Assembly: GCF_000524195.1 (NCBI RefSeq)
Contig: NW_020170426.1
Location: forward strand, 151,191 to 215,190
DNA from: Echinococcus granulosus
Taxonomy: Eukaryota; Platyhelminthes; Cestoda; Cyclophyllidea; Taeniidae
DNA: 64,000 nt
Direction of reading: 5' to 3'
Each line of letters opens with the position of its first letter. Within the stretch, counting starts at the first letter, position 1. The translations under genes were made by a program, and so were the position numbers. The notes beneath the pieces are model-generated. The model ran no database searches, had not been told where the DNA came from, and was given only the letters and a program-made list of their open reading frames with translations. Below, piece by piece: positions 54,701 through 64,000 of this stretch.

Positions 54701-56994
54701 TGGGGGATGGATTATTGGCATACAGAAAGGGACTGAAGGCTGGCTATACGATTGGCCAGAACGCTTTACCTCCAAAGGCGAAATCGAAACTGAGGATTCC
54801 CCACAGTTGGTTGTACATTTAGGACAGGTTCCGTGCTGCTACATTATCTGATAAATAGTCTATCTTATTTCAAACTTTGCCCTCAGTGTTGTTGGTACCT
54901 ACTCGTCTACTTTGGCAATCATAGTATTTTTCGAACTGTGAGTATGTAGAGGAGTGGGAAGTCCGGCAACTTGTGGAACGTGAATATGGCTTTATGCTAC
55001 CAGTGAAAAGATTAGACTGTGTAATATTAAGGGGGTCTGTGAAGTCGTGAATTCCTTAAAATCAAGTTATCTTAGCAAGCATGGATAGTCGAATGCTAAT
55101 TGTTCCCCATGTTTTTTTCTATGGGAAACAGCCTGGCAATGAGGAGAGGAATGGCTGGAAAACCATCACACATCGTCTAGGAGCTGCTTTGACCGAAATA
55201 AATTCATCTGGAGTTGCCAAAACGACAGCTGTCGTGCGACGTCGAATACAGTGTCCCGGCGTCTTCTCTGAGGTGGGTCTTTATTGACCTTATACCTCTT
55301 ATTCCCCAGATCGTGCCATTATTAGATGTAAAATTTCGGTCTCAGTCTTATAATCTTTTAAGAAAGTTTGCTTCCATCCTATTTTCTTTCGACTTATTGC
55401 AACTTTTACGATCTTCCCCTCTTCATGTTGATGAGACTAGGGCAATTATTGTTTTATAACACTTCAGAGTAACCTAATCCCTAATAACATCCTCTTCATC
55501 TGCAATTGATTCCTATTTGGGATCCCTGTCAGTTTAAGTATATGTCCCAGACACGAAGGTGTCAATGTCAGTAATATTTATCCATAATTTTTTCCAAAGC
55601 ATCTTGTCGGTTTGTCTTTATTGAATGGTTACCCAAGTGACAGCCTACATTTGTCATCCCTTCTGTTGGCAAATCACAATATGTATAGTTTGCAAGTGTC
55701 GTTTAAGGCTTGACCATGTTCCACATCGTGCACACCACGCGTGGTGATCGCTTTTCATATGAATATCTATCTAACGGCAAAATCTATTTAAAGACTCACT
55801 TCCCACTTTATTTATTTCCATTTTATTTATACTGCTCTTCTAGAAGTCTCGATTTTTCAGATTATGAGTTCTCTATGAACGATGCCCATTCATTCAAGCT
55901 CAATCTGACTCTAGTACTGCCCGGTGTGCGGAACTCAAGATTGGAATAGTTGCCAAAGGATGACGCGGGTTTAATAGGCGCCATCCTTAAATAATACCGG
56001 AATGTTGTTGCAATCGACCCCGTTATAGTGTTTGAGTTATTCCTGACAATGTTATAAGTTTTGTGGGTTGGTGGATTGAATACTACTGGCCTAAATTGGT
56101 ATGATCAGGGTTAAGACCGAATCCCGTGAGGCTAGAAAACTCGTATAGCCAAACACTGGGCTTGGGAACTAACAGCACTTTGTTCCATCCAGATTTCCGA
56201 ACTCTATGGGCGTCGAATAGAGGAGAGTCTACAACGAGTGGGACAGAGCCTCTTCAAACGCCTGCGAGAACTGGCGCAGGCCTATCTCAGCGACAGTCAG
56301 CAGTGGTCGCGAGTGGACGGCTATGAGACGCTTTCGGCCACCAACACTCCACCACCGTCGGCCACCAGTCTGTCTGGCCACACAGCAGAGATGTTCGTCC
56401 GGCTCAATTGTGACCTTTCAGCCACTGCCAAGACCCTTCTACCGCATCTCTTCACCACGCTCTGGCAACCCATTCTGCGGAAAATTAATCAACTCTTTTA
56501 CAATAAGGTGCGTTTCCGATTTCATTTTACTTGAAGTTGTGTTAGCCAATCAAAATTGGGAGAAAACCCGAGCTCACTTCCGGTTGTTTGAAATGTGAAT
56601 AAAATGACTTTCCTAATTTCGTCGACATTCCTATGATTCGGTTACTTTTCTCCTCTAGCTGGTGCTGGAGAATCACTTCACCCCTGTAGGAGCAAGCCAA
56701 CTCCACTACGACCTAAACCACTGTCTCCGTACCCTTCTAATGCCTTATTCCAACCTCCTGGTAGTTGACGACCTCCTAGCCGAATGCTTCGATGCCTGCC
56801 GTTTGCTCAGCCTCCCTCCTGGATCTATTCACTTGTTGAAGCAGTCTCTGCTCAGCACAAACACCTCCTCGGCTGTTCTTGGATCTCTCGTCGAACTAGG
56901 CATCCGCCGTCTCCCTCCGGATGCTGCAATGGCTGTCCTCTCCCGCTACATCCCTCTCACTGCTAATTGCGGTGATGATAATGCTATTTTCTGA
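48750..56994 (+). CDS. RINT1: RAD50-interactor 1 / Tip20-type tethering factor
   Basis: RINT1 is the Tip20-like subunit of the NRZ (Dsl1) tether for Golgi-to-ER vesicles, with an added DNA-damage checkpoint role in animals. Seventeen exons: 48750-48787, 48840-48904, 48946-48961, 49015-49079, 49137-49177, 49273-49332, 49374-49609, 49685-49879, 49914-50078, 50881-51013, 51059-51172, 51270-51375, 52002-52281, 52845-53145, 54106-54198, 56193-56507 and 56659-56994. The total is 853 codons including stop (human 792 aa). Family matches: a coiled-coil N-terminus, LEPLEKRFLFNFYGDR, KPEKPEWYFTEVLTWI, DEMLTFEKCL, KVPQCVGDFVTLVYSI, EWTNDQYFVELWE and a C-terminal helical domain ending LPPDAAMAVLSRY. One intron uses a GC donor and exon 3 is only 16 nt. 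The N-terminal seven exons and exon 15 are less certain than the rest. An assembly gap lies in intron 13. Confidence 0.92.
52513..52612. other. Assembly gap (100 N) in RINT1 intron 13
   Basis: Exactly 100 N, inside the intron between the exons ending at 52281 and starting at 52845. The flanking exons join in phase, so no coding sequence needs to be missing. Confidence 0.99.
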
Positions 56995-57003
56995 TTCTAC
57001 ATT

Positions 57004-57009
57004 AATAAA
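57004..57009 (+). promoter_or_regulatory. Canonical AATAAA poly(A) signal for RINT1
   Basis: The hexamer lies ten bases after the RINT1 stop codon (56992-56994), giving a very short 3' UTR. It is 94 nt upstream of the BLOC1S1 acceptor, a spacing like that between genes of a trans-spliced polycistron. Confidence 0.7.
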
Positions 57010-57085
57010 TTATCTCACTCAATCCAATTGTAATCTTGTATGCTTCGTTTTTGTTTGTCTATTCAATTAATACCACAGGAAATAG

Positions 57086-57103
57086 TTTTTTCTGCCTATC
57101 AAG
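57086..57103 (+). promoter_or_regulatory. Candidate spliced-leader trans-splice acceptor for BLOC1S1
   Basis: A pyrimidine-rich stretch ending in TATCAAG|GCC at 57103/57104. No upstream cis exon that would supply an in-phase ATG was found in the 109 nt between RINT1 and this site. An alternative AG at 57084-57085 is also in phase and would add six residues. Confidence 0.55.
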
Positions 57104-58760
57104 GCCGAGCCTGGATCCGGTGATTTCGATGCGAATGCACTGCGAGATCTTGCAAATGAGCACCAGAGGAGAGTTCAGCAAAAGCAGGCTGATTTGGAGA
57201 CTTATGAACTTCAGGTTCTTGATTCGGTCTTGGAACTTACCTCTCAACTCAGTCTGAATCTCAATGAGAAAATTTCGAAGGTATGGAATCCTTGCACAGA
57301 TTGTAAGTTTGACGTTACCCATTGCCATTTAAATTGTACTAACGAATAGGCTTATTTCAAACGCGTACTATTTTTCGCAAGGATTCGTCGTAGTTCATCA
57401 TTTCGTTACGACAAAGTGTAAATAGAAAAGCGGAATGCCCAGCTGTCAATCTTTTTTGAGTTTTGCCGAAATACAAGCATTGATCAAATCCAGTTGCCAC
57501 TCATCTACTCATGCCCCAAGTTTTACTCGTTTCAGTCTTCTTTCGCAACGGAACTTCTCCAGTCATCTACTAGCGTGTTAGGCGTTCATTTGTCATACTA
57601 AGTATCCAAATCAGCTTCTACTCGGTTCCGAAGCCGTAATAAGTCAATGTAGAGGAAGGTTTTGTTAGCGCACAGAATAGCTGGAAGGCTCTGGGCTTAA
57701 CTGAAGGGCCATTTTGCCAAAATGAAACTGCAACCTGCGAATGCTTAGTAGCCAACGCAGATAGGTAAACAGTTAAAAAGATGTGGATTCATTGCATAGG
57801 TTCCCCCTCTTTGGTGCTGCCGGTATTCACATCGCCGCTTTGACTGTGACGAGGTTTGTGAATCCGCTACTAACCACGCGATGGTATCGAAGGCAAGACG
57901 ACGAATTCGCATCATTGGAAGAAGGATACCTCCTGGAGGTAGTACATTGTTGTAGGGAGGACTGTATACGGGGCTATTTTACTTCGGAGAATGTACTAGA
58001 GGTTGGGCGATCCTCCATCGCGAACCTAGTGTGTATACATCACTTTTCACAGTAGCATTTACTTAAAGCGACAGGAGAAAACGTCGGGGACGTGATAAGC
58101 ATTTCTTTGAGGTGGATTTTAATTGGTGGCTATCTGATCTCACTCCATTAGTGGTCGTTTTGAATAGCTCGGCATTTGTGATTTGGTAAAAGGTAGGTAT
58201 TGTCCATATAATCCTTCTGTAGTGCGCCCTGGCAAATTCAGCCATCAACAGCGCATATCCTCTTGTAACGTTCGGATTGGATAGATATCCAGCAAAATTT
58301 CAATTTCCCTTCATTTGAATCAGGTTTGCTCACCAATACCACTAATGAAGCTCTTGAGCCCTGTCTGTAGTCATAATAAGGCCTACAAAATTGAAGATTG
58401 GTTTGTTATTAGCATCCAACCTGCAGAGGCTAAGGAGTCCTTGTGGCTGTAAGTTCGAAAAGGTATCAGTTTACTTTAGTGCTATGTATTGAGATCATTG
58501 TTATTAATAAGAATCCTATGGTATTTTAATTGTTTATGCTTTCTCTGTAGGCTTATGATAACCAATGCCGTCTGGACACTGAGGTGAAGAGACTTTGCTC
58601 CAACATCCAGACGTTTAATTGTCAAGTTGATCTGTGGAATAAGGAGATTCTTGACATCAACTCCGCCTTGAAGGAGCTTGGAGACGCTGAGACGTGGTCG
58701 CAAAAACTTTGCCGAGACGTACAGATAATCCATGATACATTACAAGCAGCCGACAAATAG
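57104..58760 (+). CDS. BLOC1S1: BLOC-1 subunit 1 (GCN5L1 family), reading frame without its own ATG
   Basis: BLOC1S1 is a small coiled-coil subunit of BLOC-1 and BORC, acting in endosome and lysosome-related organelle biogenesis and lysosome positioning. It has also been linked to mitochondrial protein acetylation. Two exons, 57104-57280 and 58551-58760, join in phase 0 to give 128 residues plus an initiator Met (human core form 125). Aligned features: a basic start (LANEHQRRVQQKQADLE), KAYDNQCRLDTEVKRL matching the family's QAYMNQRKLDHEVKTL, and LKELGDAETW matching LKEIGDVENW. Length and spacing fit a complete protein. There is no ATG codon anywhere in the frame, and upstream of 57086 the frame hits TAG. 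The start codon must come from elsewhere, most simply from a spliced leader ending in AUG. The gene lies 109 nt after the RINT1 stop, on the same strand. Confidence 0.9.
57281..58550 (+). other. BLOC1S1 intron 1
   Basis: A 1,270-nt intron with GTATGG at the 5' end and CTGTAG at the 3' end. No embedded gene or repeat is supported; an open stretch at 57783-58055 starts without ATG and has no recognisable product. Confidence 0.75.
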
Positions 58761-59810
58761 ATCTGTGACGTTGTTTCCCTACATTATGTTCTTGTTGTCA
58801 TTATATGGGTATTTTTCAGCATTTTTTAAATGATGTACTAATGGCTGTTGAAGAAAATGCTTTCCGATATCGCTACGGTGGGTGGCTTCCGGCAATCGGT
58901 GCATCGACAACCTGAAGCATCCCTGGTTGATCGTATTCATCTCTACTAGAGGACATTGTGTTCAAGGGGGTGCTGGGACGAAGGCGCACCTTCCTCGTGA
59001 AATTACGCACGCAACTCGCTACCCCAATGTCGGGAAATGCGCACTTGATCCTCTGGGGGGACCACACGTGCTTTTAGGTACCGAGGCGGCAGTCATAAGC
59101 ATCAGTGTAATGTTTACGTTGTTTGAATAGTCCTTATAGAGGGTAGGCAGGCAGTCGACTTGAACCTCATGATAGAGGGTTGCGTAGAATCCTCCGAAGT
59201 AGAGCACGGTTTGGTCTCCTGGTTTTACAAAACCTGTGCATATCCTTGGTAATTCGAACTGGCAAAAATGGCCCATTAAAACCATTTTCTTCATCCAAGT
59301 GGTATGAAGGCCAGAGAAGAGGAGGTAAAAGGGGAGTGTGCCACAATGAGATTCCTAAGTCTAATTCGGGCTAAACTAGTTTTATACCAAAAAACCTTAA
59401 AAGCGTTCGTCACTATCCGGTGACGTATTACGTTTATATTTAAATACAAAATTCTAATTTGCGCATAGATGCCTTCGACAGACCATGGATATAAACATAT
59501 GATTAGCGTATCTGACTTTGAACGTCCTTTTTAGTCAGGAAAAAAACAAAGTTTTAACGTTTTAGGTCCCATTTGTTCTAGGTTGGGAAATCGGTAAGCT
59601 GGCTTTGGGTAATAAAGAGTTCACTCAGAATCTGATCTCTTTGTAATCTGTGCACTTGCACCTCCCACGCTTTGTAAACACCGTTTGTAGCAAAAATATT
59701 TATTATTTTTTTCTGGCATCACAGTATCTCGCCCATCAATTTTAATGGACCATAATTTTAATGAGCCGTGATCGTTTGCATTTTTATGAAGGTTTGAGCA
59801 CGCCATAACC
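58761..59810. other. Intergenic region between BLOC1S1 and dyskerin
   Basis: The part 58870-59300 is less AT-rich and carries overlapping minus-strand open frames (58873-59067 and 59019-59294). Together these look like a broken coding relic, but no family can be named. The remaining sequence is AT-rich and featureless. Confidence 0.4.
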
Positions 59811-61524
59811 ATGGGGAAGTCACACAAGGAGAAAAAGAAGAAGGAAAGTGTTGAAGAGGTTTGTTAGATTTAGTATAATTCATCCATACTAGTCGAAAAC
59901 TCAGCAGGAGGGGTTTGTTGTTCAGTCTGAAGACACAACTCCGAAATTAGATACATCAAATTGGCCACTCCTGCTTAAGGTAACCACAGTCTTTTCGCAG
60001 CATGGAGATTTAGAATGTGCATCTAATGAATGTCCGAGATTGTCATTTTGAGCCTAGTGAACGTGGCTATTCGCCTTTGAATCGGCCACTTGATGAACAC
60101 ATAAAGTAAGCTCTATTAATGGTATATCATTTCGATAGACATGGTGTTATAAACTTGGATAAACCATCTAATCCATCTTCACACGAAGTTGTTGCGTGGG
60201 TGAAGCGTGCCTTGAAAGTGGAAAAGACAGGCCACAGTGGCACTCTGGATCCCAAAGTCACTGGTTGTCTCATTGTTTGTATCGACAGGTCCACTCGTTT
60301 GGTTAAATCGCAGCAGAATGCAGGCAAAGTTTATATCGCGATATTTCGCCTTCATGAATGTGTGCCGAGTATTAAGCGTGTTCAGCAAGTTTGTGAAATA
60401 CTAAAAGGTGCTCTTTTTCAACGTCCACCGGCCGTCTCTGCTGTCAAGAGACAGCTACGCATTCGGACAATATTCCGCAGCGATTTGCTGGAATACGATC
60501 CATCGAAGCGTCTGGGAGTCATCCGACTTGATTGCGAAGCTGGCACCTATGTTCGGACATACTGTGTTCATATTGGTCTCATGCTTGGTTGTGGTGGCGT
60601 CATGGAGGAACTGCGCCGAATTCGTTCGGGGATCCTCACTGAAGAAGACAATATGGTTACAATGCATGACGTTCTTGACGCTAAATGGGTCCACGAAAAC
60701 TACAATAGTGAAGACTATTTGCGTCGTGTTATCATGCCCTTGGAAAAGTTACTTATCGGTCACAAGCGTATCATGGTGAAGGATTCAACCGTCAGTGCCC
60801 TCTGTTACGGTGCGAAACTTATGCTCCCTGGCATTCTCCGTTATGACAATAACATTAATAAGGATGACGAGATAGTTCTCATTTCTACCAAAGGTGAAGC
60901 CATTGCTCTTGGTACGTTTTTTTGTTTCAGCCTTGTGGAAAGCATCTCGAGTCTTAGCTCGGCTTAACACTGACGAGTTGCTTCCTTTCTGCATTAGCTA
61001 TTTCTAACGTGGTCACTGCCGCGATAGCGACGTGTGATCATGGTCCTGTTGCCAAACTTAAGCGCGTGATTATGGATCGGGATCTTTATCCTCGTCAATG
61101 GGGACTTGGTCCTGTTGCCGCTCGACGCAAACTAGAGCGCGCCATGCAAAACCAAAAGGGTGATAAAAATGAAGTTGAGGAGAAGGAAGATGCGTAAGTT
61201 GCTTTCACAGTCTCCTTTACAACATTCTTCCATTTAGAATAAAAAAGAAACTGAATGTTGATGAGGAGGACAGGGGTGTCTCGTAAGTTTTGCAGTAGCA
61301 TGTGCTTCTTTTCCCCCTTTTTAATGTTTGGATAACGACTTTATTCTTACTGATTCGTATCGTTTTTGCAAAGAACCAGAAAGTAAAAAAATAAGCCTGA
61401 ATTGGGCTTTTGCCTTGGCCATATATTTGCTTAGCTTTGCCCATTCACTTTATTAAGACCACCGAAGAAACGACCACGTCAAGCCTCGACATCATCATCG
61501 TCATCATCGGATTCGAGTGATTGA
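59811..61524 (+). CDS. DKC1: Dyskerin, H/ACA snoRNP pseudouridine synthase
   Basis: Dyskerin is the catalytic subunit of box H/ACA RNPs, converting uridine to pseudouridine in rRNA and snRNA in the nucleolus and Cajal bodies; in vertebrates it also stabilises telomerase RNA. Seven exons: 59811-59858, 59908-59979, 60014-60105, 60139-60911, 60998-61193, 61238-61282 and 61458-61524. All phases match, giving 430 aa (human 514). Motif I with the catalytic Asp is [12 protein letters not shown] (Asp near residue 108), preceded by the family's [19 protein letters not shown]. Then come [32 protein letters not shown] and CEAGTYVRT. The PUA domain ([21 protein letters not shown] onward) is complete. The N-terminus is Lys-rich. 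The C-terminal tail is shorter than in human but keeps a basic cluster and a Ser/Asp run. The start ATGG has a good Kozak context. Confidence 0.97.
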
Positions 61525-64000
61525 AAGTAAGTCTTAGTTGTTACGATGGTTTTTCAATACTGGATCTTACCAAAGCCATTTTCTTTTAGACAATCCGGCA
61601 CGCATCTGCTTTGGTCTACTGTACATATGCCCATCCCGTCGACACGCATTTTTCCAATTAAATTTGGTATAAAAAATACAAGACCTGTCTTGCAATGTTT
61701 AATACCTACTTATGTTTTTGGTCTATGTGGTAGTTTCAAAGTGGGTGGGCTGGCACTCGGGCTCGTAGTAGATCGAACCAGAAGGTGGAATCTCCTGAGG
61801 CGCTTTCCGCACTTGGTGCTGTTTGGGTGCTGCACTCTACATTGCTGAGTGGCCATTGGGTGGCTGCCGAGTTTCCCTTTACCGAGTGGTTATTCGTGAT
61901 TGTAGGCTTTCCACCTTCGAAATTGTTGGAGTTGGTCCTCTTTCGACTCTGATCTGGATTGGCGAAATCATTCTATCTGGGTGGCATCTACGGTGGCTAT
62001 TCTCCGACCTAGCCGGGTCATGGGGTTTGTGCCTTCTGGGCTTGAGCCTGTGGGTCCTCCGATTACTCTTAAACGCAACAAATTGATTTCGACTTGACCT
62101 CTGTTGTCTGGAGTCTTCGGGCATGTCGGCCGACGCTGGTAGTCGGAGAAGCGACTTGTCGGCATTTGGTTTGGGGGTGAAGCGCTGTATTCGTTTTGGC
62201 TTATTCTGATTGTGAGTTATCCCCTAAGGTACTGCCTACCTGTAATTCCAAACGGCAATGTTGTATGACCTCAAAGTAGGCCTCAAGTTTCGCCTGTCAG
62301 CCTAGCATAATTCATTTCGGCACTGTAATCCTTCGTAAGTTCCTTCTACATTTTCTCCCACATGCCAAGAAAAGGCTTTTCGATCTTTCGTTTTCAAAAA
62401 AAGGTGCCGCATGTAGTAGTTTATTGTGTCTAAGTGATGAGATTTTTTCACTTGATATCCATCTGTATGTAGCACTGCGTAGAATTCCTGAAGGTACAAC
62501 AGCGTTGAAGAATAGTTTATTATCAAAGCACAGAAGGGCTGGAAGACTGCGATCTGCATTGCATAGGCTTACATATCTGGTGTTCCGCACAGTTGGACGA
62601 GGCTCCACAAAGAGTTCATTTACAATGCATATCTCCACGATAAACTATTTGAAATTGCCCAACTTGATGTCGGCTCGTCTGTTGGTTACCTTCTTAAAAA
62701 TTGCAAGATTAAGTTAATTTCCAATAATGGATGTGGAATTAGTACCTCCTCTGAAGGTTTGGCTGCCAAAAGCTTATCCCTTCTTCTGTACCAATTTTGG
62801 GTTTGCTTGATTGTTTCGACTGGGCTCACTCATAACGTTCTAACCCTTTCGTGTGCTATTAATAAACCGTTCTTCTGCACCGATAAGCCTTTTTATGGTT
62901 TCGGAGAGGCCTCAAGGTACCGCATTAGTGGAAGCAGTGAACTAGCGATCCTGATTTTATCGGTTGATTATCAAATAAGAGCATCACAGAAAGAAAATAT
63001 GTACTGTGGATGGGTGAACGATTGGAACAATACCGACCTCTATAAAATGCCCAAACCTTACCACTCATTGCTAGCAATTGGCTTCGAATAAGTTCAGAAG
63101 AAACAAGACCTGCTAACGTGGTTCTCCCTGTTTTAATGCAGCATAACGTTGATGTAGAATATCGTTGCCTCTTTGAGACGAAGCCTTTTTTTTCAATACA
63201 GCTCGCTTTATTGAAGACATAGTATTCAAAAAAATCTCGATTAGATCCACACGATATACTACTTTAAACAGGTCTTATCCTCCCAACGGTACATATTCAT
63301 CATATCGTCTTTAGTACATCACCCAGGGCTACTCATTGTGGCTGAGGAGGATTACACTTCTTCAAATGTATCCTTACTTACGTGGACCTCAGCCTGGGTA
63401 GCTTGAACTTGCGTCTCAGCGAAATAGCTCTCTGGCTATGTCCAGAATATGCCTGCTCTTCTACTCACCGGGGCTACACTGTTCTCCCATGTTGGTATGA
63501 ATTATTACGACTTCATTGATGACTCTAGGCGCTACACATAACGAAGAAAATGCACAAACAAGTACGTCCAAATGATTAAGACAAAACCGAAACTCAACAG
63601 TATTCCTCCACAAGCTATCATTGCTATTATTGGCACTTCAAAACCATTTTTACCTTCATTTTACGAATCCTGCGCCGATAAATTTCTTCTTTGGTTTGTA
63701 TTTAGGCCTAGTGATCCCTTCAACAGTATATTATGCGGACTTCACCCCAGATGAGTTTAAGGAGCACTGCATTATGCCAATTTCACCAAAATACAAGAAT
63801 AACTGCCATAAGCTAGGTAAAACCAGTGGTATCTTACATTTCAGCTTAATTCCTTTATTGGACGTATCTCCCGTTAGGAGCCAATAAGGTCTGATGATAG
63901 TTTTGCTATTTTTTCTGCAGAAGAGTGAGAGAACTAGTAGCATGGGTGACTGAGTTGGGGGAGGCTAAGAAGGTCCGCTCAGTCATAAATACATTCCAAA
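61525..64000. other. 3' flank of dyskerin; no recognisable gene
   Basis: ATTAAA occurs at about 61660. Several open stretches exist but none is recognised: 62759-63091 (no ATG start; hydrophobic first 25 residues, then Cys and Trp) and 63621-63887 (no ATG start; contains a hydrophobic segment and a DFTPDEFKEHC-like motif). Either might be an exon of a gene running off the right edge. Evidence is too weak to call a gene. Confidence 0.35.

Noticed and set aside
57040..57060. ATG at 57040 as the BLOC1S1 start on a tiny upstream exon
   Set aside because: Each GT following it gives phase 1 or 2, and both usable acceptors need phase 0; direct read-through meets stops.
1..64000. tRNA, rRNA, spliced-leader RNA genes, or CRISPR arrays
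   Set aside because: I scanned for GGTTCGA-type boxes, conserved rRNA blocks and regularly spaced repeats and found nothing convincing. Small RNA genes could still be missed by eye.

Overview
The window is nuclear DNA from an animal with split genes, most likely a parasitic flatworm and probably a cestode. The evidence is conserved metazoan proteins cut into many exons, a two-class intron population with one class only 31-45 nt long, moderate GC, and a gene arrangement that suggests spliced-leader trans-splicing. Two 100-base runs of N mark it as a draft assembly. The species call is inference. The gene identities rest on recalled family similarity, because no search could be run. Exon borders were placed by eye from GT/AG sites plus reading-frame continuity.

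Layout, left to right. A Ser/Pro-rich first exon on the minus strand (1797-2559) belongs to a gene running off the left side. Next, on the plus strand, are COG3 (4216-9645, 12 exons) and cyclin C (10213-11726, 9 exons). Three very long, uninterrupted, low-complexity plus-strand reading frames of unknown function follow: 1,211 codons at 12115, 1,355 codons at 17807, and 3,078 codons at 25077 (Cys-rich). On the minus strand lie importin-5 (36060-41726, 13 exons) and a DEG/ENaC-family channel subunit (43193-47405, 6 exons). Head-to-head with the channel, on the plus strand, is RINT1 (48750-56994, 17 exons). It is followed at once by BLOC1S1 (57104-58760, 2 exons), then by dyskerin (59811-61524, 7 exons). 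The last 2.5 kb holds no gene I can name.

The genes are mainly housekeeping. COG3 and RINT1 are both tethering-complex subunits of Golgi retrograde traffic, and BLOC1S1 is an endolysosomal trafficking subunit. Cyclin C belongs to the Mediator kinase module, importin-5 to nuclear import, and dyskerin to rRNA pseudouridylation and H/ACA RNPs.

The most striking observation is BLOC1S1. Its whole reading frame contains no ATG. It starts at a splice acceptor about 94 nt after the RINT1 polyadenylation signal, in a frame that would be completed by an AUG at the 3' end of a flatworm spliced leader. This suggests a RINT1-BLOC1S1 transcription unit resolved by trans-splicing, with the leader supplying the start codon. 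Other points of interest are the three orphan giant ORFs, a probable GC-AG intron and a 16-nt microexon in RINT1, altered gating and pore motifs in the DEG/ENaC channel, and a degenerate dispersed repeat with at least three copies.
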